A DNA stretch of 5,777 nt from an uncultured Bacteroidota bacterium (GTDB lineage: Bacteria; Bacteroidota; Bacteroidia; Bacteroidales; UBA12481), in NCBI GenBank assembly GCA_903832165.1, contig CAILAQ010000460.1, forward strand, positions 1 to 5,777. The letters are read 5' to 3'. Of the stretch, positions 1 to 5,777 are shown one piece after another. The stretch's first letter is position 1, and every line of letters starts with the position of its first letter. The notes beneath the pieces are model-generated. The model was given only the letters and a program-made list of their open reading frames with translations. It searched no databases and was not told the DNA's origin. A program made the translations under genes and the position numbers.

Positions 1-1
1 A

Positions 2-250
2 GGAAACATAGCTTGGGATCCCTATGAACTCAATATATCCGGCTTTATCCGGAAAGGGGATAATCTGATAGATATAAGAGTGACAGGAAGTCTCAAAAAT
101 ACACTTGGTTACCATCACGTGGTTCAGACCGGATGGATCGATTCGCCCTTTAGCTGGAATCAGGGCCCTGAAACACAACCCGGTGGTTCTGACTATCAAT
201 TCCTTAATTACGGTCTCTACAGTGAATTCAAGGTTGTCGTAAAACGATAA
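2..250 (+). CDS. C-terminal fragment of a probable glycoside hydrolase (jelly-roll sugar-binding-like domain)
   Basis: This is the last 82 codons of a gene that starts before the window; the frame is open from base 2 to the TAA at 248-250. Early in the fragment is a pattern of the type PYELNISGFIRKGDN-L-DIRV. It is followed by GSLKNTLGYHH and, near the end, by a tyrosine/glycine-rich YQFLNYGLYSEFKVVV. The first part resembles the strand order of galactose-binding-like jelly-roll domains in GH2 enzymes and in large Bacteroidota rhamnosidase-like hydrolases, and LKN-LG-HH followed by a Y-F--YGL tail is a pattern I associate with C-termini of such proteins. The catalytic domain is not in view, so neither substrate nor family can be assigned. 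Such enzymes are normally exported, but the signal region would lie outside the window. The reading frame is secure; the functional label is from memory of family patterns and is moderate. Confidence 0.6.
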   Translation, partial: GNIAWDPYELNISGFIRKGDNLIDIRVTGSLKNTLGYHHVVQTGWIDSPFSWNQGPETQPGGSDYQFLNYGLYSEFKVVVKR

Positions 251-253
251 GAC

Positions 254-1927
254 TCAAATCAGCTTCTTATACCTGATCCGCTTCGGGCCTTCGTCACCGA
301 GCCGTTTCTTGCGATTCTCCTCGTATTCAGTAAAGCTGCCTTCAAAGTAGTATACCTGAGAGTTGCCCTCAAATGCAAGAATATGAGTAGCTATGCGGTC
401 GAGAAACCACCTGTCGTGAGAGATAACTACTGCACAGCCTGCAAAGTTTTCCAGACCCTCCTCTAACGCTCGCAAAGTATTGATATCAATATCATTGGTT
501 GGCTCATCGAGTAGTAAAACGTTTGCTTCAGATCTCAATGTCATGGCCAGGTGAAGCCTGTTTCTTTCTCCTCCTGATAAAACTGCACATTTCTTCTGCT
601 GGTCTGCTCCGCTGAAGTTAAACCGGGAAACATATGCCCTCGAATTCACTATTTTCCCACCCATCATAAACTGGTCTGTTCCTCCGGAAATCACTTCATA
701 AACCGTTTTTTCAGGATCGATTTCAATGTGCGACTGATCAATGTATCCCAGTTTCACAGTCTCACCCAGGACAAATTCACCGGAATCACTCGATTCCTGT
801 CCCATGATCATTCTGAAAAGTGTTGTTTTACCTGCACCGTTCGGACCGATAATCCCAACAATTCCGGCAGGTGGAAGTGAAAACGAAAGATTTTCGAAAA
901 GCAGCTTGTCACCATAGGCTTTACTGACAGAGGTTGCCTCCATGACCTTGGTTCCAAGTCTCGGGCCATTTGGAATAAATATTTCCAGCCTTTCCTCTTT
1001 CTGGCGGGTATCTTCATTCAGCATTTTTTCATAAGATCCTATACGCGCCTTTTGCTTGGCATGGCGTCCTTTCGGTGCCATTCTCACCCACTCCAGTTCC
1101 CGCTCCAGCGTTTTTCTGCGTCGGCTTTCCGTTTTCTCTTCCATGGCCAGGCGTTGGGTCTTCTGATCCAGCCATGATGAGTAGTTTCCTTTCCAGGGAA
1201 TCCCTTCCCCACGGTCAAGTTCAAGTATCCAGCCTGCAACATTATCCAGAAAATAGCGGTCGTGAGTAACTGCTATTACAGTTCCTTTATAATTCTGCAG
1301 ATGCATCTCCAGCCACTGCACCGATTCAGCGTCCAGATGGTTGGTTGGCTCATCCAGCAGTAGAATATCAGGTTCGCTGAGCAGCAATCTGCATAAGGCG
1401 ACCCGACGGCGTTCACCACCGGAAAGTACGCCTACTATTGCATCCGCTTCAGGACAACGAAGGGCATCCATAGCCCTTTCCAGGCGGCTGTCAAGTTCCC
1501 AACCGTTATGATGATCGATCAGTTCACTGATTTCGCCCTGCCTGTTTATCAGCCGGTTCATTTCATCATCGTCCATCGGTTCCATAAAACGGTTATTTAC
1601 CTCCTCATATTCCTTGAGCAGATCAACAATTTCATGAACTCCTTCTTCAACTACCTGACGTACAGTTTTTGTGTCATCGAGATGAGGTTCCTGCTCAAGC
1701 ATACCAATTGAAAATCCACCGGCAAAAACCACTTCACCCTGGATGGCAGTATCAACACCGGCAATGATTTTAAGTAAAGTTGACTTCCCCGAACCATTCA
1801 ATCCAATGATTCCGATTTTAGCTCCATAATAGAACGATAGATAAATATCTTTCAGAATCTGCCGGTTAGGAGGAACTACTTTACCTACTCCAACCATCGA
1901 AAAGATGATCTTGTAATCTTCAGCCAT
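254..1927 (-). CDS. ettA: EttA, energy-dependent translational throttle protein (ABC-F ATPase)
   Basis: This soluble ABC-F protein has two ABC ATPase domains and no membrane segments, and is 557 residues long (E. coli EttA is about 555). Domain 1 has Walker A GLNGSGKST at 42-50, signature LSGGE at 168-172, Walker B DILLLDEP with catalytic Glu193, and switch His222. Domain 2 has GPNGAGKTT at 361-369, LSGGE at 450-454, Walker B with Glu475, and His504. An insertion at about 95-140 corresponds to the EttA arm, and a basic, charged linker at about 255-325 to the tRNA-interaction motif. Long near-identities to E. coli EttA (GKVVPP near the N-terminus, GWILELDRGEGIPW-GNYSSWL, the C-terminal EPKRI-YK-type ending) separate it from Uup and antibiotic-resistance ABC-F proteins. 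EttA binds the ribosomal E site and couples the first peptide bond to the ATP/ADP ratio. The ATG at 1925-1927 matches the family start. It is transcribed alone, divergently from the kinase gene and tail-to-tail with the upstream fragment. All key residues are present. Confidence 0.96.
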   Translation of the reverse strand: MAEDYKIIFSMVGVGKVVPPNRQILKDIYLSFYYGAKIGIIGLNGSGKSTLLKIIAGVDTAIQGEVVFAGGFSIGMLEQEPHLDDTKTVRQVVEEGVHEIVDLLKEYEEVNNRFMEPMDDDEMNRLINRQGEISELIDHHNGWELDSRLERAMDALRCPEADAIVGVLSGGERRRVALCRLLLSEPDILLLDEPTNHLDAESVQWLEMHLQNYKGTVIAVTHDRYFLDNVAGWILELDRGEGIPWKGNYSSWLDQKTQRLAMEEKTESRRRKTLERELEWVRMAPKGRHAKQKARIGSYEKMLNEDTRQKEERLEIFIPNGPRLGTKVMEATSVSKAYGDKLLFENLSFSLPPAGIVGIIGPNGAGKTTLFRMIMGQESSDSGEFVLGETVKLGYIDQSHIEIDPEKTVYEVISGGTDQFMMGGKIVNSRAYVSRFNFSGADQQKKCAVLSGGERNRLHLAMTLRSEANVLLLDEPTNDIDINTLRALEEGLENFAGCAVVISHDRWFLDRIATHILAFEGNSQVYYFEGSFTEYEENRKKRLGDEGPKRIRYKKLI

Positions 1928-1943
1928 TGCTTTTTTGTTTTTA

Positions 1944-1951
1944 CAAAGGTA
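1944..1951 (-). promoter_or_regulatory. Candidate Bacteroidota -7 box for ettA
   Basis: Read on the minus strand the bases are TACCTTTG, an exact match to the Bacteroidota primary-sigma -7 consensus TAnnTTTG. The box lies 16 nt upstream of the ettA ATG, so the untranslated leader would be very short. I find no TTTG -33 element at the usual distance, so the call rests on the -7 box and its position alone. Confidence 0.45.
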
Positions 1952-1972
1952 AGAATCACGTCCTTTTTATTA

Positions 1973-1987
1973 TCGATTCTCAATCGA
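1973..1987. promoter_or_regulatory. Short dyad between the divergent promoters
   Basis: TCGATT (1973-1978) and AATCGA (1982-1987) form a perfect 6-bp inverted repeat around a CTC spacer. The dyad lies between the two candidate -7 boxes, ending 6 bp before the kinase box. This is where a regulator serving either gene might bind, but a dyad of this size also arises by chance in AT-rich DNA, and no known operator is recognised. Confidence 0.2.
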
Positions 1988-1993
1988 ATGACA

Positions 1994-2001
1994 TATATTT
2001 G
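1994..2001 (+). promoter_or_regulatory. Candidate Bacteroidota -7 box for the histidine kinase gene
   Basis: TATATTTG matches the TAnnTTTG -7 consensus exactly and lies 43 nt upstream of the kinase ATG, giving a plausible leader of about 35-40 nt. No convincing TTTG is seen at the -33 position; the expected place is a T-rich run near 1964-1971. The leader has no Shine-Dalgarno sequence and is A/T-rich up to the start, as is common in this phylum. Confidence 0.45.
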
Positions 2002-2044
2002 AATAAGAGAAGTTCAAGAACAGATCCATTTATTTATCAAAAGT

Positions 2045-3814
2045 ATGTCTGGCAAGATCCCTCGGTCTAAAACCTGGATCAGGAATTTATTGTTGATTTT
2101 GAGCGCTGTTCCGCTCTTAACAGGGATTTCCGGCCTTCTCGGCTGGTTTTTTAATCAGGAATTACTTACATCCTTCGGCCTTGGTTTGATTCCGATAGCT
2201 CCGATTACAGCAATCCTCCTGATGATTTTGAGCTTCCTTTTTATTTTTAACCTCAAAATGAAAACCAGGCCTATTGTCAGACGGGTCACAGCAGGCCTTT
2301 CCATATCGGTTATTTTCATTGCCGTAACCATTTTCACTCTTTCATTTTTTGATATTAAAACGGATTTTGAACACTTGTGGATTCCAGTGGTAACCGGTTA
2401 TTCCAGCCCCGGCGCCGGACATATGTCTCCGGTCACAGCTGTTCTGATTGCTACTCTCGGATTGTCCTTTCTGATTGTCAGGATGTTTAACAGAACAACC
2501 TTTTCCATTATTATCCCGATAGCATTGGCTGGCTTTACGGTAGTAGTCTCGATGGCCTTCTTTACAGGTTATGTCATTGGTCAGCCTCTCTTATACGGGA
2601 TTGATATAATTCCACCGGCATCGAACACAAGTCTGAGCCTTCTTTCCTTAAGCTTGGCTTTCATAATTGAATCACTTCAATTCGAAAAGTTGGAGTTGGA
2701 TACACTTTCTGATCTGGACAGCAGGTTCCGGAACGTTTTTGAACACTCTGCAGAAGGAAGATCGATGATCTTTCCGGATGGCACTTTTCAGGTGAATAAA
2801 GCCTTTGCCGAAATGCTCGGGTACTCAATAGGCGAACTTAATAAATTAACATGGATACCCGTAACTCATCCCGATGATCAGAAAATCAGTAAGGATTATA
2901 TGGATCTTCTGATCGAAAACAAAGCAGAATCATTAAGATTTGAAAAGCGTTATCTCCATAAGGAAGGCCATATTGTATGGGTTGATTTCCACAGCTACCT
3001 TCAAAGAGACGCTGACGGCAACTCACTGTACTTCATTAATTCCGCAATCGATATCACCGCCAATAAGGATTTGCATGAGCAGTTGATTAAGGCTAAAGAA
3101 CAGGCTGAAAAAGCGAATCAGCTAAAAGATGCTTTTATCGCAAATATGTCACATGAAATTCGTACTCCGCTGAATGCCATCCTTGGTTTTTCTGATCTGC
3201 TGCATGATGAAATATCACAAAAGGGACTGATGGAATATGAATCGTATTTTGATATAATACGATCCTCAGGCATCCGCCTCATGCGGACGGTAGATATGAT
3301 TCTTAATGTATCCAGATTACAGGTGGGTGCCTACGTACAGCATCCTGTAAGACTGTCTCTTTATAAAATGATAAACAATCTGGTGACAGAATACCGGTTG
3401 CCGGCCTCAAAAAAAGGGCTTACTATCGATTTTCGCAATGAGCTGAATGAGCCTGAAATTCATGCTGATGAATACTGTATACTCCATTCGATCTCAAACC
3501 TGATAGATAATGCCATAAAATATACACGGTCAGGCAGTATCCATTTAAAACTTTACTCCTCTGCTGATCAGTCAATTTGTTTGGATGTCGTCGATACCGG
3601 CATTGGAATTACCGAAGAATTCATGACCCAGATCTTTAATCCCTTTACGCAGGAAGAAACAAGTTCAACCAGAAACTTCGAAGGGATCGGACTGGGGCTA
3701 TCCCTGGCCTACAGGATGCTTGGTGTAACTGGTGCAACTCTTTCCGTAAAAAGTCTGAAAGGTCAGGGAACCACCTTTACTGTCACCTTTCCCCGGACAG
3801 CCACACTGTCATAA
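2045..3814 (+). CDS. Membrane-bound PAS-domain sensor histidine kinase
   Basis: A 589-residue sensor kinase that autophosphorylates on histidine and passes the phosphate to a response regulator. Residues 1-210 are mostly hydrophobic, with about six predicted membrane segments (near 12-34, 45-69, 84-102, 128-146, 152-174 and 193-208). A loop with PGAGHMSPVTA at about 122-132 is typical of an integral-membrane sensor module found in many PAS kinases. A PAS/PAC domain follows at about 225-340 and a short helix at 343-362. The HisKA domain has phosphoacceptor His370 in SHEIRTPLNAILGFSDLL. The HATPase_c domain has N-box Asn485/Asn489 (NLIDNAIKYT), G1 box DTGIG at 517-521, an F-box near 530-534 and G2 box GIGLGLS at 547-553. 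No receiver or output domain is fused, so it needs a separate partner; the receiver gene at 5298 is one candidate by position only. The ATG at 2045 is chosen because it directly precedes the first membrane segment. The signal it senses is unknown. Confidence 0.93.
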   Translation: MSGKIPRSKTWIRNLLLILSAVPLLTGISGLLGWFFNQELLTSFGLGLIPIAPITAILLMILSFLFIFNLKMKTRPIVRRVTAGLSISVIFIAVTIFTLSFFDIKTDFEHLWIPVVTGYSSPGAGHMSPVTAVLIATLGLSFLIVRMFNRTTFSIIIPIALAGFTVVVSMAFFTGYVIGQPLLYGIDIIPPASNTSLSLLSLSLAFIIESLQFEKLELDTLSDLDSRFRNVFEHSAEGRSMIFPDGTFQVNKAFAEMLGYSIGELNKLTWIPVTHPDDQKISKDYMDLLIENKAESLRFEKRYLHKEGHIVWVDFHSYLQRDADGNSLYFINSAIDITANKDLHEQLIKAKEQAEKANQLKDAFIANMSHEIRTPLNAILGFSDLLHDEISQKGLMEYESYFDIIRSSGIRLMRTVDMILNVSRLQVGAYVQHPVRLSLYKMINNLVTEYRLPASKKGLTIDFRNELNEPEIHADEYCILHSISNLIDNAIKYTRSGSIHLKLYSSADQSICLDVVDTGIGITEEFMTQIFNPFTQEETSSTRNFEGIGLGLSLAYRMLGVTGATLSVKSLKGQGTTFTVTFPRTATLS

Positions 3815-3931
3815 TCGCCCGGTCTAACGAAGGAACTCTTTCAAATTTGGTAAATAAAGAGATCAGAATATTCCGGCATTCAATAATTATGCTTATATTA
3901 TAATCGTTATTATGTTTATTATTTAATCAAA
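3815..3931. other. AT-rich non-coding stretch after the kinase gene
   Basis: No convincing gene is seen on either strand. CTCTTT (3836-3841) and AAAGAG (3856-3861) could pair around a 14-nt loop that contains the palindrome CAAATTTG, but no T-tract follows, so this is at best a weak terminator for the kinase gene. From about 3881 to 3930 the sequence is almost entirely A and T. TATGTTTA at 3911-3918 is one base short of the TAnnTTTG -7 consensus and could serve dinB, in which case the repeat array would be transcribed as its leader. Evidence for that promoter is weak. Confidence 0.35.
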
Positions 3932-4058
3932 CCTTATTAGCGAGGCGAAGCCGAGCCTATTAGCGACCGAAGGGAGCCTATTAGCGACCGAAGGGAGCCT
4001 ATTAGCGCGAAGCGCCTGTTAGTGAGCGTTAGCGAACCTATTATACGAACGCAGTGAG
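3932..4058. repeat. Array of six degenerate hairpin-forming tandem repeats
   Basis: Six head-to-tail units begin at 3932, 3956, 3977, 3998, 4015 and 4037. Their lengths are 24, 21, 21, 17, 22 and about 22 bases. Each starts with CCTATTAGCG or a close variant (CCTTATTAGCG, CCTGTTAGTG, CCTATTATACG). Units 2 and 3 are identical over all 21 bases. Units 1-4 continue with a small inverted repeat around GAA: GGC-GAA-GCC at 3944-3952, CC-GAA-GG at 3967-3973 and 3988-3994, and GCGC-GAA-GCGC at 4005-4015. Unit 5 has only GC-GTTA-GC (4026-4033), and unit 6 has no clear stem and contains the dinB GTG start codon. The arms change together while the loop is kept. Lengths vary and there are no spacers, so this is not a CRISPR. 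It may be a dispersed genomic repeat family or a structured leader. Confidence 0.85.
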
Positions 4059-5199
4059 TAGAACAGTAGCACACTTCGACCTCGACACCTTCTTCGTGTC
4101 GGTAGAGCGTCTGATGAACAGCAGCCTGCAGGGCAAGCCAGTAATCATCGGGGGCATGTCTGATCGCGGCGTGGTGGCCAGCTGCAGCTATGAGGCCCGC
4201 TCATACGGCGTTCATTCGGCCATGCCCATGAAAATGGCCAAACAGATGTGCAGCGACGGCATATATATACGCGGCGATATGGAAACATACAGCAAATATT
4301 CTCGCACCGTAACCGATATTATTGCCGATTCAGCCCCGGTATACGAAAAAGCCTCGATCGATGAGCATTATCTGGATATCACCGGGATGGACCGCTTTTT
4401 CGGATCCCTGAAATGGACTCACGAACTCCGGCAGCGTATAATCAGGGAAACCGGACTGCCTATTTCTTTCGGCCTGTCCATTAATAAAACAGTCTCTAAG
4501 ATCGCCACAGGAATAGCCAAGCCCAATGGGGAAAAAGAAGTGCCCGAACCCGAAGTGCACAATTTTCTCGCTCCCCTTTCGATCCAGAAAATTCCGATGC
4601 TCGGACCCAAAACATACCAGCTGCTCCGGTCGATGGGTGTGCTCACCATCCATACTCTCAGCGAGATCCCGCCCGAAATGATGGAACAGGTGCTGGGCAA
4701 AAACGGTATCATCATCTGGAAAAAAGCAAACGGTATCGACCCCACCCCTGTGGAACCCTACTGGGAACAGAAAAGTATCAGCTCCGAAAGTACATACGAG
4801 CAGGATACCACCGACGTGCAGGATCTTAATCGCAAAATGATCACCATGGTGGAAAAAATCGCCTTCGAGTTGCGCAAGCAGGAAAAACTTACCGCCTGCG
4901 TTACCGTAAAAATCCGCTACGCCAACTTTGATACCCATACCCTGCAAAAGCGCATTCCATATACCAGTTTCGACCACGTACTCATCCCCATAATTCAGGA
5001 ACTGTTCAAACGTCTTTATACCCGAAGAATGCTCGTAAGGCTGATCGGAGTCCGCTTCAGCGAACTCGTTCATGGCACTCAGCAGCTCAACCTCTTCGAA
5101 GACACCCCCGAGCAGGTTAACCTTTACCTCGCTATGGACAAACTCAGGCTCCGGTATGGCAGCGATGCCGTAAAGCGCGCAATTGGCGTACCGAAATAA
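4054..5199 (+). CDS. dinB: Y-family DNA polymerase, DNA polymerase IV (DinB) type
   Basis: A 381-residue translesion polymerase that copies damaged or distorted templates without proofreading. The palm carries Asp9 in HFDLDTFF, probable steric-gate Phe14, and the catalytic pair Asp103-Glu104 in SIDEHYLDITG. The YEARSYGVHSAMP segment at 46-58 is the conserved fingers motif. KPNGE near 156-160 and a helix-hairpin-helix region (IPMLGPKT, 180-187) precede a little-finger domain at about 240-340. QLNLF at 344-348 fits the beta-clamp-binding motif. About 33 residues follow it, including MDKLRLRYGSDAVKRAIG; E. coli DinB ends at its clamp motif, but I recall such tails in Bacteroidota homologues. The start is the GTG at 4054: it places the first catalytic Asp at the usual distance, an in-frame TAG lies at 4030-4032, and no ATG intervenes. 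The start lies inside the last unit of a repeat array, and heptamers follow the stop at once. No Shine-Dalgarno or recognisable LexA box is seen. The first third is more GC-rich than the kinase gene, suggesting a different history. Confidence 0.94.
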   Translation: MSRTVAHFDLDTFFVSVERLMNSSLQGKPVIIGGMSDRGVVASCSYEARSYGVHSAMPMKMAKQMCSDGIYIRGDMETYSKYSRTVTDIIADSAPVYEKASIDEHYLDITGMDRFFGSLKWTHELRQRIIRETGLPISFGLSINKTVSKIATGIAKPNGEKEVPEPEVHNFLAPLSIQKIPMLGPKTYQLLRSMGVLTIHTLSEIPPEMMEQVLGKNGIIIWKKANGIDPTPVEPYWEQKSISSESTYEQDTTDVQDLNRKMITMVEKIAFELRKQEKLTACVTVKIRYANFDTHTLQKRIPYTSFDHVLIPIIQELFKRLYTRRMLVRLIGVRFSELVHGTQQLNLFEDTPEQVNLYLAMDKLRLRYGSDAVKRAIGVPK

Positions 5200-5227
5200 G
5201 GCACATGGCACAAGGCTCAAGGCACAA
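5200..5227. repeat. Four tandem heptamers immediately after the dinB stop
   Basis: Directly after the TAA at 5197-5199 come four 7-base units: GGCACAT, GGCACAA, GGCTCAA, GGCACAA. The match to GGCACAA is exact in two units and off by one base in the other two. There is no inverted symmetry, so this is not a terminator. It looks like a slippage-type simple repeat. Similar GGCACAAGGCTCAA runs are, from memory, found between genes in some Bacteroidota genomes. Confidence 0.75.
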
Positions 5228-5265
5228 GTAAGGATATAAGAAGCCTCTCATTAAGAAAAGTATTA

Positions 5266-5273
5266 TACCTTTA
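5266..5273 (+). promoter_or_regulatory. Weak -7-like box before the receiver gene
   Basis: TACCTTTA matches TAnnTTTG at all but the last position and lies 24 nt upstream of the ATG at 5298. No -33 TTTG is seen. If real, it would let the receiver gene be transcribed independently of dinB, which fits the 98-nt gap between them, but a single partial match is weak evidence. Confidence 0.22.
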
Positions 5274-5297
5274 TTGCGCAAAATTGCATCCCTGTAA

Positions 5298-5777
5298 ATG
5301 GAGAACCTGCCGAACCTTCTCATTGTTGATGACTCTCATGACAATCTTGTCCTGTACAGTTATCTTCTCAAAAACATCAAGGCTAACCTGGTCGAGGCGC
5401 TTTCCGGTCAGGAAGCATTGGAGAAAACAATGGGGATGGAACTTGCTCTTGCCCTCATCGACGTTCGGATGCCTGTCATGAACGGCTATGAACTGGCCCT
5501 GAAACTAAATGGGGAAGGAACCGGCATGAATGTGCCGATCATTTTTATCACAGCCAGTCATGTAAATGAAATACAGATCTTTAAAGGATACGGCTCCGGA
5601 GCTGTCGATTATATCTTTAAACCACTCAACGCACTGGTTCTCGTTAGTAAGATCAATGTATTCCTTGATCTTTTCAACCAAAAGAAACTTATTGCCAATG
5701 ATGCCGCCCTGCTAAAGAAATCAGCCGATGAACTTATCCGGGTTAATGCCGAGCTGAGAGCTAATGAAATTGAGCTG
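5298..5777 (+). CDS. Response-regulator receiver protein, N-terminal part (cut by window end)
   Basis: The frame is open for 160 codons to the window edge, so the gene is incomplete. Residues about 5-125 form a CheY-like receiver: acidic pair Asp11-Asp12 in LLIVDDS, phosphoacceptor Asp55 in LIDVRMPVMNGYEL, Thr85 in IIFITAS, and Lys108 in the DYIFKPL motif. All residues needed for phosphorylation are present. From about 128 the sequence becomes charged and heptad-like (KKSADELIRVNAELRANEIEL region), suggesting a coiled coil leading into a further output module. In this phylum that is often a PAS, histidine kinase or cyclase domain, but nothing here tells which. The ATG at 5298 is the first possible start because an in-frame TAA directly precedes it (5295-5297). 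There is no Shine-Dalgarno sequence. It may accept phosphate from the receiver-less kinase at 2045-3814, on positional grounds only. Confidence 0.9.
   Translation, partial: MENLPNLLIVDDSHDNLVLYSYLLKNIKANLVEALSGQEALEKTMGMELALALIDVRMPVMNGYELALKLNGEGTGMNVPIIFITASHVNEIQIFKGYGSGAVDYIFKPLNALVLVSKINVFLDLFNQKKLIANDAALLKKSADELIRVNAELRANEIEL

Noticed and set aside
808..1711. Small open frames at 808-1017 (minus), 1075-1269 (plus) and 1508-1711 (plus)
   Set aside because: All lie within ettA in other frames, have low-complexity translations without family motifs, and have no start context of their own.
2155..2337. 60-codon minus-strand frame within the kinase gene
   Set aside because: It is antisense to the membrane-segment coding region, and its basic, repetitive composition mirrors hydrophobic codons.
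3836..3861. Rho-independent terminator after the kinase gene
   Set aside because: The stem is six A/T-rich pairs with a 14-nt loop and no following T-run, too weak to call; it is mentioned only under the non-coding stretch.
3899..3904. TATAAT as a sigma-70 -10 box for dinB
   Set aside because: It lies in a nearly pure A/T stretch where such matches are expected by chance, no TTGACA-like partner is at the right distance, and the other promoter signs here are of Bacteroidota type.
3932..4058. CRISPR array
   Set aside because: Units are contiguous with no unique spacers, their lengths vary from 17 to 24 bases, and no cas genes are present.
3941..4058. Repeat peptide encoded by the array (repeating PISDRRE in one frame)
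   Set aside because: The frame opens after a TAG at 3938 and has no start codon. The 17- and 22-base units do not preserve frame, and it ends at a TGA overlapping the dinB start.
4330..5220. Long minus-strand open frame of 296 codons
   Set aside because: It lies almost wholly antisense to dinB, whose motifs and length are those of a real polymerase. Its translation shows no recognisable domain and is rich in His, Phe and Gly, as expected of a mirrored frame. The shorter minus frame at 4419-4745 is rejected for the same reason.
5284..5481. 65-codon plus-strand frame overlapping the start of the receiver gene
   Set aside because: The frame beginning at 5298 encodes an unmistakable receiver domain over the same bases; this one is its shadow.

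Overview
The window looks like chromosomal DNA of a Bacteroidota (Bacteroidetes) bacterium, probably of the Bacteroidales/Marinilabiliales type. The signs are moderate-to-low GC, TAnnTTTG-type -7 promoter boxes in the only divergent intergenic region, A/T-rich start regions without Shine-Dalgarno sequences, a fragment resembling a carbohydrate-active enzyme, and PAS-histidine kinases and receivers. This assignment is inferred from style; no marker gene proves the taxon.

Layout: (1) 2-250, plus strand, the 3' end of a gene whose product ends in a jelly-roll sugar-binding-like domain, probably a glycoside hydrolase. (2) 254-1927, minus strand, a complete ABC-F ATPase that is almost certainly EttA, the energy-dependent translational throttle; it ends 3 nt from the stop of the first gene. 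(3) 1928-2044, a short divergent promoter region with a candidate -7 box in each direction and a small dyad. (4) 2045-3814, plus strand, a membrane-bound PAS-sensor histidine kinase with all catalytic boxes and no receiver. (5) 3815-4053, non-coding: an AT-rich stretch, then six degenerate tandem units (CCTATTAGCG plus a GAA-loop hairpin) that run into the next start codon. (6) 4054-5199, plus strand, a complete Y-family DNA polymerase (DinB/Pol IV type) with a GTG start. (7) 5200-5227, four tandem heptamers directly after the dinB stop. (8) 5298 to the window end, plus strand, a response-regulator receiver followed by a probable coiled coil, cut by the window edge.

How the genes relate: EttA acts on ribosomes according to energy state. 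The kinase and the receiver protein belong to phosphorelay signalling and could be partners, but that is only positional. The dinB gene stands between them, is visibly more GC-rich in its first part, and has simple repeats abutting both its start and its stop. It looks like a self-contained unit placed between two signalling genes. The most interesting signal is the repeat array: several units differ in sequence but keep complementary arms around a GAA loop, and the last unit contains the dinB start codon. I see no CRISPR, insertion sequence, tRNA or rRNA, and no clearly new multi-gene system.
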